A stretch of DNA of 64,000 nucleotides from Wolfiporia cocos (GCA_029448655.1 JACCLO010000015.1:620001-684000); one strand, 5' to 3'. Counted from the stretch's first letter, positions 11,851 through 24,400 are shown. The notes: generated by a model from the sequence alone, not told the origin. Numbers and translations are program-made.

Positions 11851-12142
11851 CAAGGTGTACCTTACCTTGACGGCGTCTCGGCCGTTATAATACTAGCGCC
11901 CACATCACCAAATATCCGGCCCACATATGGCCTGGCCACAGTTGCAGGCGCGTTGCGATACTCACCCTCCACCACAATGCAATCCATCGCATTGCACGAC
12001 ATGACGGATGACATGGCCGACATCCTTGGTGGCCTTATCACCCTCCCGCACCAGAAATCGTCAAGATCCTGGACCTTCCAGAGTCTAAGGCTGCTGCTCC
12101 TTTATCTGATTCTATATGTGCTGATTTTGGCGACTGTCGTCC

Positions 12143-12841
12143 ATGTTCGGCGCATTATCCACAGATGGAGAAATCGGAAACTTCGCATGTACATATTGTC
12201 ATTCCTCACGTTTGCTCATTCCAATTCTGAGACACGTCTATCATAGGCAAGTATGGGGAAACGCTGGTACTCTCAATAGCAATGTCGCTACAGCTACTAC
12301 GAGCGAACGTGCAGGAAGAGAAGGGACTAAGAGCAACCCAATTTCAATCATTGACGATTCTGACAATGAAACGGAGAAGGCACACGCTATCCCTCTGGAC
12401 CACGTGCCACAGCACAACGGTCAAGGCCACGAGTACCTCAATGTGCAGCATGGGCCCTATGTCCCAAATCACTGGACAAGATATCTGACCTGTAGTATCC
12501 TACACCGTACCCAGGACCCAGCAGTGGGGACAAGTGAACAGGGCAGACCAGTCAACAGTCATTTGGTGGGTGTTGATGACATGCACATTTATGAGTCAAT
12601 GATCTGTGAGACTACAAAGTGCAGCTTGAAGAGATCTGTGGATCACAAGTCTCATGACTTTGCCTCTGATCATGCTGACAGTCGATACAAGAGGATCCAA
12701 ATCCTCAAACATCCCGAAGTGAGACATTCTAAGGCTAAATCTGCATGTTGTGGCTGCAAGTGTGGTCATGCTGAGGCAGGTTTCACTGATGATGATGATG
12801 AATCTGACACAGATGATAGTGCTAGCAATGGAAAGAGTTGA
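12143..12841 (+). CDS. Unrecognised 232-codon open frame
   Basis: The longest frame in this stretch. It has CTYCHSS near residue 17, an acidic block NPISIIDDSDNETEKAH near residue 65, a cysteine cluster CCGCKCGH near residue 205, and an acidic tail DDDDESDTDDS. The composition (polar, low complexity, few hydrophobic blocks) could be a real small nuclear-type protein or the 5' part of a degraded transposon gene. An upstream frame at 11953-12246 overlaps it in another frame and has a hydrophobic stretch, but I see no reliable join. No function is assigned. Confidence 0.35.
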   Translation: MFGALSTDGEIGNFACTYCHSSRLLIPILRHVYHRQVWGNAGTLNSNVATATTSERAGREGTKSNPISIIDDSDNETEKAHAIPLDHVPQHNGQGHEYLNVQHGPYVPNHWTRYLTCSILHRTQDPAVGTSEQGRPVNSHLVGVDDMHIYESMICETTKCSLKRSVDHKSHDFASDHADSRYKRIQILKHPEVRHSKAKSACCGCKCGHAEAGFTDDDDESDTDDSASNGKS

Positions 12842-13494
12842 TGCCCCCAAAAGCACCATGTGATGTCACAGAGGAACCTGGAGTCCTCCTCTCGTGGTCA
12901 AAAGCGCAACTGCGATACTAATGAGGAAAGCAAGTTGGACAGACCGAAGAAGTGGAGCAAGCAGGATGCAGATGTGTCAAATGACCCCTTGTGTGAGGGA
13001 AGGTGTGTTGTAGAGGAATGAGAAGAGAATGGGATCCGTTTCAAGGTCAGACCTAATGCAGATTGTGCCTGGTACTGCTTAGGAAAACATTCCTCAAATT
13101 CATCATGGTGTGTATCATGTGAATGTTGTGTTGATTTATATTTGATGTGTATCCTCATATAGCTGAATGACTCGCAACACCTTGATCGTGATGCCACTGT
13201 TGATATGTACTTCGAAATATGGCTTTCAGAGGAGGAGTTCAAAACTGCTCAGGAACAGGGTATGGTTACGACCCCCCCCCCCCTGGAAGCACAGCTCAGC
13301 TGGATATGTCCTTGGAACATGTTTGTTTTCATCTTTGCAAAACATTAGGAAGCAAGCTCACAATAATTACAACAGGGTGGTCCACATGCAGGAGGAAAGT
13401 GCTTGTTATGGAGGAAGAGGAAGAGTACCACAATGGCCTTCGAGGGCTCTAGCCCAAAGAGTTCAGTGTCAGAGCATTCTACCACATTTCGCCC

Positions 13495-13905
13495 TCAACT
13501 GCATGTGAATCCCTTCCTTTGTCCCCAATCATGCCATCTGACCTCTGCATTTGATGGGAAAGGTGACATACAGACTAGCCCTACCACCACAGTGGAGGAT
13601 ACACCCTGTATTCCATGCCTCCTTGTTGAAGCCCTATAAGGAAATGCTGATACATGGAAGAAATCACCCAAGACCCCCGCCTGACCTCATCCAGGGAGAG
13701 GAAGAGTACGAAGTTGAAGCAATACTGAAAAACTGAAGATACTGAGGGAGAAAGCAATATCTGGTCAAGTGGAAAGGCTACCCTATGGGAGAAAACTCAT
13801 GGGAAGATGAGAACAACCTGACCAATGCCAAGGAAATACTGAAACAATATAAGGCACAATGGAAAACAAGGAGGTTGGTCAAGCCAAAGAAACAAGCATG
13901 TCCAC
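13495..13905 (+). pseudogene. Ty3/gypsy chromovirus integrase C-terminus and chromodomain remnant
   Basis: The end of a gypsy polyprotein: KVTYRLALPPQWRIHPVFHASLLKPY (13559-13636), the conserved segment that follows the integrase, then after a frame break EEEYEVEAILKN, a stop, and [29 protein letters not shown], a chromodomain with the YLVKWKGY core. Reading needs frame changes around 13730-13760, so the gene is dead. Just upstream (13495-13550) lies a block shared with 18765-18815 on the other strand, which does not belong to gypsy. Protease, reverse transcriptase and RNase H are not present upstream; the 5' half of the element is lost. Confidence 0.85.
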
Positions 13906-15034
13906 CAGGTGTACTACACCAACTTTCATTCAGAATGCTGATGCAGTGCCACTCCCCACCAACAGTTTCCTGCACCCTCCAGTTCATGATTGAGAGTATT
14001 TGCAATGACACCTACAGGTCCAGCACGCCCTTGCCTGGTACCACTCAGATGAACTGTTTGGAGGGCAGGACAATGGATGGACCAGGACGTTCAACACAAC
14101 ACAGGAACTTACCAGAGTATTCGACAACTATGGCTGGATTTCTGCCGAGCTCATATGGCTTGATACCCTCATACAGGAACAGCGATGGACCCTTAGGTAG
14201 ATGATCGACAACCTCATCAACAGCCTTGCAGACACAGCCACCACCCGAGTACAGCATGCCCACAACAACTTTGAGGACAACAAATATTCCTTCCCCCCAA
14301 GGGTCATCCCACCACCAAGACCCACCTCAGTATTCTCCCAAGCCAAGCTGGGAAGAATTGCACACCCATTTGATTTTATGGAGGGTGATAGAGTGATATT
14401 TCGACTCACTCCCACCACTCATCACCGCTGAAGAGATGGACCTCAAACATCGATGCCATTTACTGCTCCTGTGGGAGGCAATGAATAACTGACACGCACT
14501 CAAGTCCTGAGCCCTTCTAGGACTCCCTCACTGGGCCATGACTGGACAGGTCACCTGGAGACTATTTGTAGATCTCCTTCAGTCGAGATCATTTCCAGAG
14601 AGGATTTTGAGCATGCTGGAGCTCAGTGGAGAGAGGATGCAGACGCTATATCCCAACGGTTATTGTGAGTGGTGCATTGCTGAAACCATCATGAACATTA
14701 TGAAACAGGAGAGTATCTCTGCTACATCCCATCAAGATGCACGCCACCTCACCCATCTCAAGCAAATCCTTGCCACCGATGCAGATCGCAGAGACACTGG
14801 GTACTCGACTGTCCGGACTACTCTTTCCTGACTTGTCAGATCCATCAACTGGGTCATTTGGCTGACAAATGCAGGAGTTACTTCGCTAGTCAACATGGGG
14901 GAACACTGCCCACTCCTGATGTCTGGGACAGCCATGACAAGATCATCTACAATGAGGAGAATCTGGAGGTGACCTAGGAACGATGAAGCCAAAGAAAGTT
15001 CATCGAGGACAATGAACCCCTAGTGGAGGGGTGA
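13906..15034 (+). pseudogene. Degraded extra ORF downstream of gypsy pol, ending at the polypurine tract
   Basis: Broken frames follow pol. The segment at 14201-14395 (LINSLADTATTRVQHAHNNF, YSFPPRVIPPPRP, HPFDFMEGDRVIFRLTP) matches what I recall of an extra protein often encoded between pol and the 3' LTR of basidiomycete gypsy elements. Further pieces at 14538-14830 and 14880-14990 are interrupted by stops. The stretch ends in the purine-rich tract AGTGGAGGGGTGA at 15022-15034, directly before the LTR, as expected for a plus-strand primer. The function of this extra protein is unknown to me. Confidence 0.6.
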
Positions 15035-15459
15035 TGTTATGGACCCACATGATATTTAATTTCTTTTCTTTACAAACTGACCATGGGTTGAGTAGTTAGT
15101 TGGGACTCTGCATTCAACTGCAAGAGTCCATCAGTGACATAGCACTATTTATGACAACAGTCCTGATGCAACTCAGGACACTGTTTCATTGTCATCAGGT
15201 TCTAGTTCTTACACTTCTGCTCCATTCTTATTATCCCCTATGATGACTGGGCCTAACCCCAGATAGTATTATGACTCAACTAGGTGGAGCACACAACTGC
15301 TTCACTCCTGATACATTACAAAGTGCTGTATATCAATAAAGCTAGTCTTATCACAGTAGTAGTAGCATCAGGTCTTTGAATGAGACCTCTGGTAGCCACT
15401 CATGTTATAATCTGGAATGTAAAGGTTGAGACAGGCAGCTCAACCTTGTTGTAATAACA
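15035..15459 (+). mobile_element. 3' LTR of the truncated gypsy element
   Basis: It begins TGTTATGG right after the polypurine tract and ends TAATAACA, giving the inverted ends TGTTAT/ATAACA. It contains AATAAA near 15331. The matching 5' LTR is not in the window, so this is a 3' half element of about 2 kb including 13551-15034. Confidence 0.75.
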
Positions 15460-15579
15460 GAAGTCATATATTCGCTCTCAAACTTGTGTGAACTCACAAG
15501 CTCAGCAATATTTGGGCTCACGATATCCTCCCTTCATATGAGTCAGGATTCTCTTTTGACTTGAAGGAAGGACTGACTA

Positions 15580-16002
15580 TGACACAGGAATCTGTGTGTA
15601 CCGCGCAGCGGGGATATACCCCCATATATGATGAACTGACTAGAAGGAAGCCAATGATGGTTAGACCATTGAGTATAGAGCATCACGCACATGCAGGTAA
15701 GCAGTTGAGTAGACTCCCAGGGGAATGCCCCCTAGGCCGACAATACTAGTTCTGGGGAAACCCCAGAACGCTAACTACAGGTATTTATACATGTACGCTA
15801 CCCTAGCGACCCTGCCCTAAAGGCAAGGCCTGTGTGCAGTAGGCGTAACTATGTAACAAGTAGTAACGTATGTAACGTCATATGACAGCGCATAACCTGT
15901 AGAGATAAGTTTATCTACCTACGCATGTGCGGTTCCACTGGCATTAACCAGGCATTAGCGTATATCTTCAGGAAAAAGGTATGTCACCAATTTCTTGTGA
16001 CA
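15580..16002 (-). mobile_element. Solo LTR, family E, TSD GACTA
   Basis: It starts TGACACAGG and ends TTCTTGTGACA, flanked by GACTA at 15575-15579 and 16003-16007. The length is 423 bp. The body (ttctggggaaaccccagaac; tatttatacatg; ccctaaaggcaagg) resembles part of the LTR at 54974-55589. Confidence 0.92.
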
Positions 16003-16090
16003 GACTATCTATTTGACCCCACGAGAGTCAACAAGAATATGTCTATTTGACTCAGGGAAATAGATTGATATAACGACAAGTATATTCGAC

Positions 16091-18812
16091 TCATAACAGT
16101 GCACCAAAGCAGGAGCAGGCACATTTGTGGGATGCTCCTGGGTGCTGATGGGGACCAAAGATGTGGGGGGGGGCGAGAGCGGGCACTGATGCAAATTGCT
16201 CTTGAGAAGGGACTGATTGCATAAGTTGGGGGGCAGGAGCAGGCACTACCATTGAGTATTGCTTCTGGCACAGGTCAGTCTCTTCCTCACTGTCTTGGTC
16301 AGCAGTAATACTGGTCCACAGTTTGCTGGGCTCGCAGGGCACATATGAGTTGCACATGAACGATTGGCCAACTTGAGAACTTGAATTGTTGATCACAGGT
16401 GAAGGCATGAGGGGGGTGATGGCTGGGTATGGGACGGAGGTGAGTGTAGGCATAAATACCAGTGGTGAGGCAGGGGTGCTTGGCTCTGATGGGGGTTTGA
16501 CAATTTCTGTAGGCTTTGTGACTGGTACTGATGGTGCATTGTCCATATTGATGTAGATGACATCTGGTGATGGTGAAGTATCCAAATGTCCATTTGGCAT
16601 TGAGGCAACCTTCCTCTTCTTCAGTGGAGAACTACCTTCATTGTTGGCATCCTCTCCATCTTCTTCACTGTTGTCCAAATGATGCTGTGCCGACTGCCTT
16701 GACTTCCAACCTGAATTTGAAGCCTGGTTCAAGAACTCCATGTTGGGACCAGGACAAGACTGCTTGGCTCCCTGCAAACGTGTGAGCTTGTATGTACTGA
16801 CACAGTACTAATGACTTACCTCTGGGACAGTTGCTTCAATGATTCTCTGCAGTGTAAGTTCTGGCACTGATTGTTTTTCTCCTGCTCCAAGATCCTTCAT
16901 CTGCTGCCAAGTCCTTTTGAGCGGAGCAAGAGGGGTGATTCTGTCGACATTAGGTTCCTGAGCTCCTTTGTTGATTTCAGGCTCCTCGATGGATTTCATC
17001 ATTTGGTTGACAATTTCGATGAAGGCCATGGTTGAATGCAGAGGCATCTCAGTGCTTGGTGGGGAGGGAGGTGAACACTCTGGAGGACTCAATACTTCAC
17101 ATACAGAGACAACTGGCATGGGATCGGGCAGAGGTTGTGAGGGGTCTGGAAGCAACGTAGGAGCAGCATCAGTTTGAATAGCAAGAGCAGAGGTGTCAAG
17201 TGCAGAGTCATCCTGAACAGCAACAGCAGAAGTACCAGGTGCAGAGACATTCTGCATAGCGACGGCAGGGGCCTTCTTCAGTACTAGAGAGCTAATGTTT
17301 GCATCTAAGTTCTTGAACCATTCCATTTCAGCCAAATAGGCATTGCAGATCTTTGATATTCAGGGTCTAGTGGAGTAGATGGAACAGAACGACCTTCAGC
17401 CTCCATTGCCTTGAGAACTTCATGATTAGCGAGTTGCTACTCATGAATCCACTTGGGTTTCTCCTCTTTGGCTGAAGTCAGCAAGTGTGCTGGCCATAGT
17501 TAGGGCTGGTGGGCATGCTCACATTGTGGGGTGCAGCCTTGAGGCCTTGTGGGTTGCTCTGCATGAGCACAACATGCGTGGTGAGCTGGACACAGTGTAG
17601 CCCTTCGGGGGGCTGTTGCACTTGGCAAGCAGGCGCATGCCGCTGCTGCTCAGTGCAGTGAGGGCAAGTGAGCCTAGGGATGTGAGGAGGAGGGCAGAAG
17701 GGAATATGGTGAAGTGGGTGCCGATGCCTGCACGTGAGCCAGGACACAGCGCCGTTGTATAGAGACAGCCTGTCCTGGTTGGTTATGATGTTGATCCGTA
17801 ATTTAGATGGCTCACAAGGGGCATGAAAATTGTGGCAAATGGTTGATCAATGTTTGAGCTAGGAAACTTGAGTAAACTGTTTGCAGCAAGTTCACTATGT
17901 GCCTGGAAGATAGCATGAGCTACTGGTAATTATAAAAGTAAGTGCACACATACTTCCAGGCTGTGGCCCAAACTGGAACATAAAGTCAAATGGCATACCA
18001 GCAGCAGATTGTTGAGTGGCAGGCAGACATTGGCTTGGTTGATTGCTTCACATGAGAAGAGCAGTAGCCCGCCTCTTAGGTGGCTGCTTCGGCCAGCCGC
18101 ACTGTCCTGAGGTAAATATGGGTGCCTTGGGCACTATTGGGGCTGGGGCAGAGCCAGGTTGGGGCAGACTGTTGTGTGCAGATGCACTAGACATCACTGT
18201 TGTTTGGGCACTTTGCTGCATTCCCTGTGGTATGAAGGGATGTGAGATCTGAGCCAAGCTCCAGCTACTTGCAGGTAGTGTCATGAATGTAGTTCTAGGA
18301 GCAGAGTCAACCAGCATCTCAGACATGGGGGAAGAGTAGGCAGGGGTAGGAGTGGGAAGAGCCGGGGCAGAAGACTCAGATAATGGCATCACTGCCGGTG
18401 CAGATACTTTCGAGGATTTTGGGGCATCTGTTAGAGAAGAAGCAGCAGGCATAGAGGGGAAGCCAAGCAATGGAGGCAATGTGGGCTGCTCTGCCGACTG
18501 CTCTGTCAGCTGTTCTGCAAGCTTCTCAGACAATGCAGGTATGGAAGATGCCTGGAATCCTTCAGGAGTCACAACTGTTGGTGTCTGAGAGGCCAGAAAG
18601 GGGACAGGAATCAGCAGGGAGGACTGGCAATCTAGCCCATTATGGGCAACCCACTCATGTAGGCATGCTAATGACGCTGCCTCATGTCTCTCTTTTTCCC
18701 ACCTTGGGAGGTTCAACAAAGGAAGTGGTAGGTGCAATGAAGAGGGTTTTACTCTCATAGCCTGGAATGCAGAGGTCAGATGGTGTGATTTGGGATGAAG
18801 GAAGGGATTCAC
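16091..18812 (-). other. Pro/Ser/Ala-rich minus-strand ORF series, unrecognised
   Basis: Four minus-strand frames lie in order: 18812-18048 (254 codons, Pro/Ser/Ala-rich, ending GWPKQPPKRRATALL), 17747-17478 (with CPHCTEQQRHAPACQVQQPP, a possible metal-binding cysteine pattern), 17335-16808 (LAPLKRTWQQMKDLG) and 16777-16091 (acidic EEDGEDANNEGSSPLKKRKV, which looks like a nuclear localisation signal). They could be exons of one gene. A stop near 17420 and a one-base frame change near 17335 argue that it is decaying. The composition resembles the minus-strand ORF at 46396-46992, so this may be a multicopy, possibly transposon-associated, family. A hAT copy begins at 18827, just upstream of the first frame. 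No function is assigned. Confidence 0.4.
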
Positions 18813-18826
18813 ATGTGGTCAAGGGT

Positions 18827-20522
18827 TAGTGTTGCCGAAGTTCAGTTCAGAACCAAGGTTCAGAACCTGAACTGCCTGAACCGAACCTAGGTTCAGGTTC
18901 AGTCCAGGTCCGGTTCAGGGTAGGATGTTGAGGTTCAGTTCTTGGTTCAGGGGGGCCATGGGTACCCTTGAACCAGGTTCAAACCAGACTGAACCTTGAA
19001 CCACTTAGCATTCACATATTCTTGGTAGCTACTGGTGGATAAGTATTAATTACAATTATGGTCTTGCCATCCTTGCTATAGTATTGTTGCAGTAAGTCAT
19101 GGATAACTGGCTTCACCATGGCAAGTATCAGCACTCATACACTCCAGTCTCCTACTATGGCAAGAGCTCAACCCCATGTTGGAATTACTGTGCTTTCTGT
19201 GACATGGGGCTGCATTCACTGCTGTTATATGAAGTCAAAAATGTAGATATAGTGTTTCACTTCATATCCATGATCCTACTGTAGGTTATATACAGAACTG
19301 TCTAATAAGGTTTGTTATTGAGCTTTGCCTCAGGCTAGTTCACACTTGTTCTACTCATGGAATCTGATTACTGAACTGCTCAAAATGGCTGCCTTGAGTG
19401 ATTGTTGTGCATCAACAAGTTATGTTTTATCACTCTGAAGGAGACTAAGAGCCACTTCAGAATGCAGTGTGCTGCAGGCTAATTTAATTGCACAAGGTTA
19501 TATGACACATAAGCACACCAAAATGAGCCCACTTATGCTCCAGGATGATGCTGAAGGGATGAGGAAGGTGAAGCTGGAAGTCCCTATAGCCATCTAGGGT
19601 AGTTCAGCCACAATGCCGATCGCATGTCGATCATGTCCACACATTAAACTATCGGCATGCCACCTCAGCTTCGCAAGCTACAAAAGCCCAATCAGCACAC
19701 ATTTGCTGCCAAACCAGCCAAGAAAGGTACCCCAAAGCCACTGCTGCCAGTTCAACCCCAGTTTATGGCCCTGTTTCTTTTTCCTGCTATTTTTCCTCTT
19801 CCCTCCTCACTCCACCCCAAATCCTCCCTAGATCCATTCCATAAAATTATTTTACTGATTTTTCAGACTATTCTGCACTGTTTCATGGTTGCCTTCATGA
19901 CTCAGCCCTCAACCCCTGACAAAATAGTGAATTTCTAGGGTAGTAAAACTTGACTGTACCCTATACATTTAAGAAGTGACTAGAGGGCATAAAACAACAA
20001 GCATTTTAATTCGACTTTCATTATTTCCACACTATTAAATTTGCTGCTGCAGTCCAAAATCGATACAGGCTACATTCAACCGGTGAAACCACTCCCCTTC
20101 AACCTCTCGAATGCCTCACCTATCCTGGCACATCCTGACCTGCCTGGAGAACCCGAGAGAAAATATTTTTTCTGACAACAGCAGCAGCCCAATACATAGA
20201 TGCCAAATGGATGCTTGAGGCACTGCAAAACTTGAAGTGTGGTCATTCTAGCAGTTTAAATATTGCTGGGGATGAGGTATATCAATTGGCATACACAGAA
20301 AGGTACCCAGAGTTGGTGTCCAAAATATTATTTTTACACACTATAAAAGCAAGTGACTTAGCGGTCTGAACCTAGTTCGAACCTTGAACCGAACCTGCTG
20401 AACTGGTTCAGCAGGTTCAGTCCAGGTTCAGGTTCAGGTTCAGGCTCCCTGCAGTCGGTTCTGTTCTAGGTTCAGCCCCAGACCCCCCTGAACCTGAACC
20501 GAACTGAACTTCGGCAACACTA
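18827..20522 (+). mobile_element. hAT-like element copy 1 (GGTTCAG type), 1.7 kb
   Basis: Terminal inverted repeats TAGTGTTGCCGAAG...CTTCGGCAACACTA. Both ends carry dense arrays of a GGTTCA motif (18840-19010 and 20365-20510). An inverted copy lies at 30401-32891 and is colinear apart from one insertion. I see no transposase, so it is non-autonomous. hAT membership is inferred from TIR form and size and from the 8-bp TSDs of related elements here. Its right flank AATGTGAG (20523-20530) is the reverse complement of CTCACATT found beside the other copy at 32892-32899; its left flank does not match. Confidence 0.85.
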
Positions 20523-20951
20523 AATGTGAGCATGGAGAACCAGAATGCAAAGATGTATGCTGCCCAGACAGACGTGAAGAATGCAGAAATCGTCATCAAA
20601 GGGTGGCAACGCCAGCAAGCTACCAGGAGAATAGAAGCTTCCATTAGGCAAGAGGGGCGCATGAGAAGGCTGAGACATTGGAGGCTCCTCATCGTAAACT
20701 GCCACTCCTGAGAGTCTAGGGTGCTTATGTGAGGGTCTATCGACATTCAGGTCCGGCTCTTGCAGGCTAGACGTCAATGTATGCACTTCATTCGCCTCGC
20801 ACTGCTTTGCAAGGTGCTTCCAAATGGTGCGTGATGCTCTCCGGATTTTCAGGGGTGCACAATTGTAGCATGTACACATGCGATCGATAACCCATGTCCT
20901 GAAGCCGCTCTTTCTGTGAGTGTAAACTGGTATATCTGCTACACCACACAC
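20523..20951 (-). pseudogene. Plavaka-type transposase, first exon, separated from its body
   Basis: The minus-strand frame from ATG 20951 reads DIPVYTHRKSGFRTWVIDRM, then a C-x-C-x2-C cluster (CTCYNC) with a later His (IWKHL), the N-terminal zinc-finger-like start of Plavaka/CACTA-type fungal transposases as I recall them. It runs into the hAT element at 20522. The rest of the gene is found on the opposite strand from 32892. The junction bases ...CTCACATT here and CTCACATT at 32892 are the two halves of one hAT target duplication, so this exon was once joined to 32892 onward. The splice details of the exon are unresolved. Confidence 0.65.
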
Positions 20952-21219
20952 CTGAATAGTTTAAAGTCTAGACAATTCCTCTAAGACTGTATATTGTAAC
21001 TGCAAGAGCTCATGTTTGAGTTAATGATGAGCAGCTTTAAAGAGATAAGTGCGGGGCAGCGCCAGTAGATCTATAGCGAGCGAATGGACTTAGGGATTTT
21101 GCGCGTGCAAGCTCAAGCTGATGTCATTGCATGACTGTGGCTAAGTTACAAATACGAACGTTGCACCCGTATGGGACATGGGGGAGAGTCATGATGTTGT
21201 TGTAGTGACGTCGTATTTA

Positions 21220-21907
21220 AGGCTCCAACCATATAATGTATATACCATGTATACATGGTTTTTTATATATACTATATACATGTATTTACACATGGCCGAG
21301 TCCATGGTATATACATGGTATATTATATGGTATATGGTTGTTGTGAATGCATTCATATTAGACCCTCAAGTTGTTGTTTTGAATATGTATTTGAGCTGGT
21401 TATGTGTCTTACAGATTGTATGGTGCAGTGGCAATATGAGATTTGGACAATCTGGTAGCCACTGTGCAAATGCAAAGATGTTAAGTCATAGTTCACACAC
21501 TCTGCTTACCCTCTCATTTGGCAGAAGGTAAGATCAGATCTATATTTATGCTATATATTATCCCACATAGTGATTGCATCATGCATTAGACTCATGTGTA
21601 AAAGTTTCCCATCATCTCACACATTGTGCACAATTCCTAAGCCATTCCAGCTACTAGTGTGGCTGTTGAATACTGAACACCAATTTCTTCCTTGCATCAG
21701 CCAAGTGCTGATACCTGTGGCATGTTGTTGAAGGAGGAGACAATCTCCATAGCCATATGGGCAAGGCAATGGCTATGTCAAGATGTCTGAAAAATATACC
21801 ATCTGAAAACCATGTAAACCATGTATATACTATGTATATACCATGTATATACCATATACCATGTATTTACTGATTTCCTGTACATGTATATTATATGGTT
21901 GGAGCCT
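21220..21907. mobile_element. MITE with TA target duplication and palindromic TATATACC arrays
   Basis: Inverted ends AGGCTCCAACCATATAAT...ATTATATGGTTGGAGCCT, flanked by TA at 21218-21219 and 21908-21909. Near both ends are repeated palindromic ATGTATATACC-type words (21237-21340 and 21800-21885). There is no coding capacity. TA duplication suggests mobilisation by a Tc1/mariner-type transposase. It lies just upstream of the CCAAT and TATA elements of the DUF6532 gene. Confidence 0.8.
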
Positions 21908-21923
21908 TAGTCATGCAGCTCCG

Positions 21924-21950
21924 GCCAATGCGCAGCAAGTATATAAATAC
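21924..21950 (+). promoter_or_regulatory. CCAAT and TATA elements upstream of the DUF6532 gene
   Basis: CCAAT at about 21924-21928 and TATAAATAC at about 21942-21950, some 90 bp before the ATG at 22034. They start 17 bp after the MITE end. Confidence 0.5.
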
Positions 21951-22720
21951 GACTATCAATCTGTTACTGACAATCACTTTAGACTGACTGCTTTTGCCGT
22001 GACCCGGCACTGACAAGCAATCGCACTCAGACGATGCCACTGGATCACATGGAGCTGCTAACACAATCACTCTTGTAGTGGCTGTTTCTCATAAATCTTG
22101 TATCCCCAGAATCGAGTCTCCTACCCCTGCTGATGATGATGAGGATCCCATTGAGTCATTTCATACATCAATCTCAAACTTGAGTCAGCAGCATGAAATG
22201 TCCCCCTCTGGGGATGAAATTTCAAATGCTGATGCCAGTGAAGACCTCGAGCAAAATGTTGATATTAACTAAGAGGCATTGTCAATATGATTTCTCTGTT
22301 CTACAGATATGCTGACTCATACTCACCAGATTCCTGTATTTCAAGACAATGAAGAGATCAGCTATAGGTGAAGAGTTGTACCTGATGATGCTCTTGTTGG
22401 CCGAGTAGCTAACAGCAGCCAAATTGCACTTTCAAGCAGTGATGACACCAATCAGAGCGACCATACAGAGAAGGTGCCACATGATCACCACAGTGACAGT
22501 GGGGCATGTAGCTCTTCCCTCAGCAGCCGCTTTCTTCCTTTCAGATCTAGAAGTCCAGATTGACACAAGCACGATCTCAAGCAACGGCTCAGGGGAATAT
22601 GACTCGCACAAAGGCGTATTCCTGATCTGAGGCTACTCAAGGCATATAAGGCCAAGACAAGTCTGGGGTGCTACTCTGCTCGTCGGCCAGTATATATGTT
22701 GTTCTACTGTTTGTACATGT

Positions 22721-23808
22721 TGTCACAGATTATTTCTGGCATTTCAGCATTTTTCCCACAATTAATAGCAATTATCCGGGATTACTACGTCCAACTACAA
22801 GTTATCCAGGGGTTATCCCCTACTTGCCATCTCTTAATCCTTAACCGGATTACACGCTTACATAATGCGCTAAACACACTACTAAGCAACCCTGACATCA
22901 GCATAACACACTAGTCATACGACATTACGAATACCAATACCGTCTAAGCCTAACCGGCCCAGCATCGTATCTCAGTCTAAGACCCATAGCAACGTCATCG
23001 CTACGTCACCACAATCCAGCCTTATGGCTGCATCTTCAGGCGTCGCCACACCTTCACATAATAATGGCAACACCAACAAACATCGCTATCCGCAAGGTTT
23101 CATTGGTTATGGCCTTCTCGGCCACCCACGGTATCGGTCCTTCCATACCACTGGCTTCTCCATCACGGCATTGCCAACCCCCGATCTTCTGCCATCACAG
23201 CGAATACCAAACTCCAGACTCTAGCTTCGCGGCTCAGTCCTCTTGATGTTCCAGTAACTGTCCGGTCCGAACATTAAACACATGCATTGGTACCTTTGGG
23301 CCAATTGCACAACTACCTCAGCGTCTCGCCTTGGTAATCCATTCAGTGCCAACCAACAGCCATATTACCTCACGGTTACCGGCTCTCGGCCTTTCATGAA
23401 TCTGGGCTGCGCCCCTTTCTAATAATAAACCCTCGTATCCTACTGGTGTGGCCATTACCGGCCCACACAGCCATTGTAGATACGATCCAAGTAAGTAAGA
23501 TTACAGGTAAGCTGTAGCGCCTTAGCAACAGCCCCATAACCGTATTGGTCCATATACTATACAGTACATACAACCATATGAACTAGAGTTCGGTCCTTCC
23601 CTTTATGGTATCAGCCACCACTCTCCTTATGGCATGTACTGTACGGTAGCACATGACCATGTATTTAAGCTAGGGCTGCACGCCTCTAGACTTCAGTCCT
23701 ATTCTTCTCGGCTATGCCGCTGAAGCTATTACCTCCCCTTTGGCTGCACCTGATACCTCTCCACACCAGCTAGGGAACCTGATGAGTCCCAAGAAGTGTC
23801 TTGTGTCA
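22721..23808 (+). mobile_element. Solo LTR, family A, TSD CATGT
   Basis: It starts TGTCACAGATTATT and ends CTTGTGTCA, flanked by CATGT at 22716-22720 and 23809-23813. The length is 1088 bp. TATTTAAG near 23661 is a likely TATA element and gives the strand. It is one of the cleanest copies of the family. Confidence 0.95.
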
Positions 23809-23813
23809 CATGT

Positions 23814-24400
23814 GTAGGTTCTGTATAGTATTACATAAGCTAATAGTCCGTGTTTATCATACATAACCCTATCCTGGGTGTAGAGCTACAATCAGAGTGT
23901 CCGGGGTCTGATGTATGCACATGTGGGGTGTTTGGGGTCCTGCACATGATGCATAGGCGGGCACTAAGATAAGATAAGGGTTGTCTCTAGTCGCAAGCAA
24001 GTTGGAGAAAATCGGCTTGTGACACAGATGTAGCTAGCAACAGTTGAACACATCGATCATTCACTGGCCATGACTACAGTTTTACACAGCTCTCATATTC
24101 AACTCCAGCTCCGGCACAAATCTCACATAGTCAGCCATCCTGCTCTTCTAGTGACATGCCCTCTAGGAGTCAGCCAACACCACATCAGCAAACTCCATCA
24201 TCTCATGCTCAGGTATAATTGGATAAATAGCATTGCATTTGCCATATTTACAGCATAAACATTCTAGCGATGAGCTGCCAGTCTCAATCTGCAAGCTCGA
24301 AATGCAGCAGCAGCCTCATCAAATCCATCCACTTGCTGTCACACTCATGAGGTAATCACAATTATATAATTGTCAATGACTGCTTAGTGTGCATTAGCAG
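23814..24400. other. Non-coding stretch between LTR and DUF6532 exons
   Basis: Only short frames. I see no domain or repeat with defined ends; it may be intron or degraded exon sequence of the interrupted gene. Confidence 0.4.

Noticed and set aside
18819..18826. Target duplication at the left end of hAT copy 1
   Set aside because: TCAAGGGT does not match the right flank, nor the left flank of copy 2 in either orientation; only the right flanks of the two copies match.
21178..21531. 117-codon plus-strand frame as a gene
   Set aside because: It lies across the AT-rich palindromic arrays of the MITE and is low complexity.
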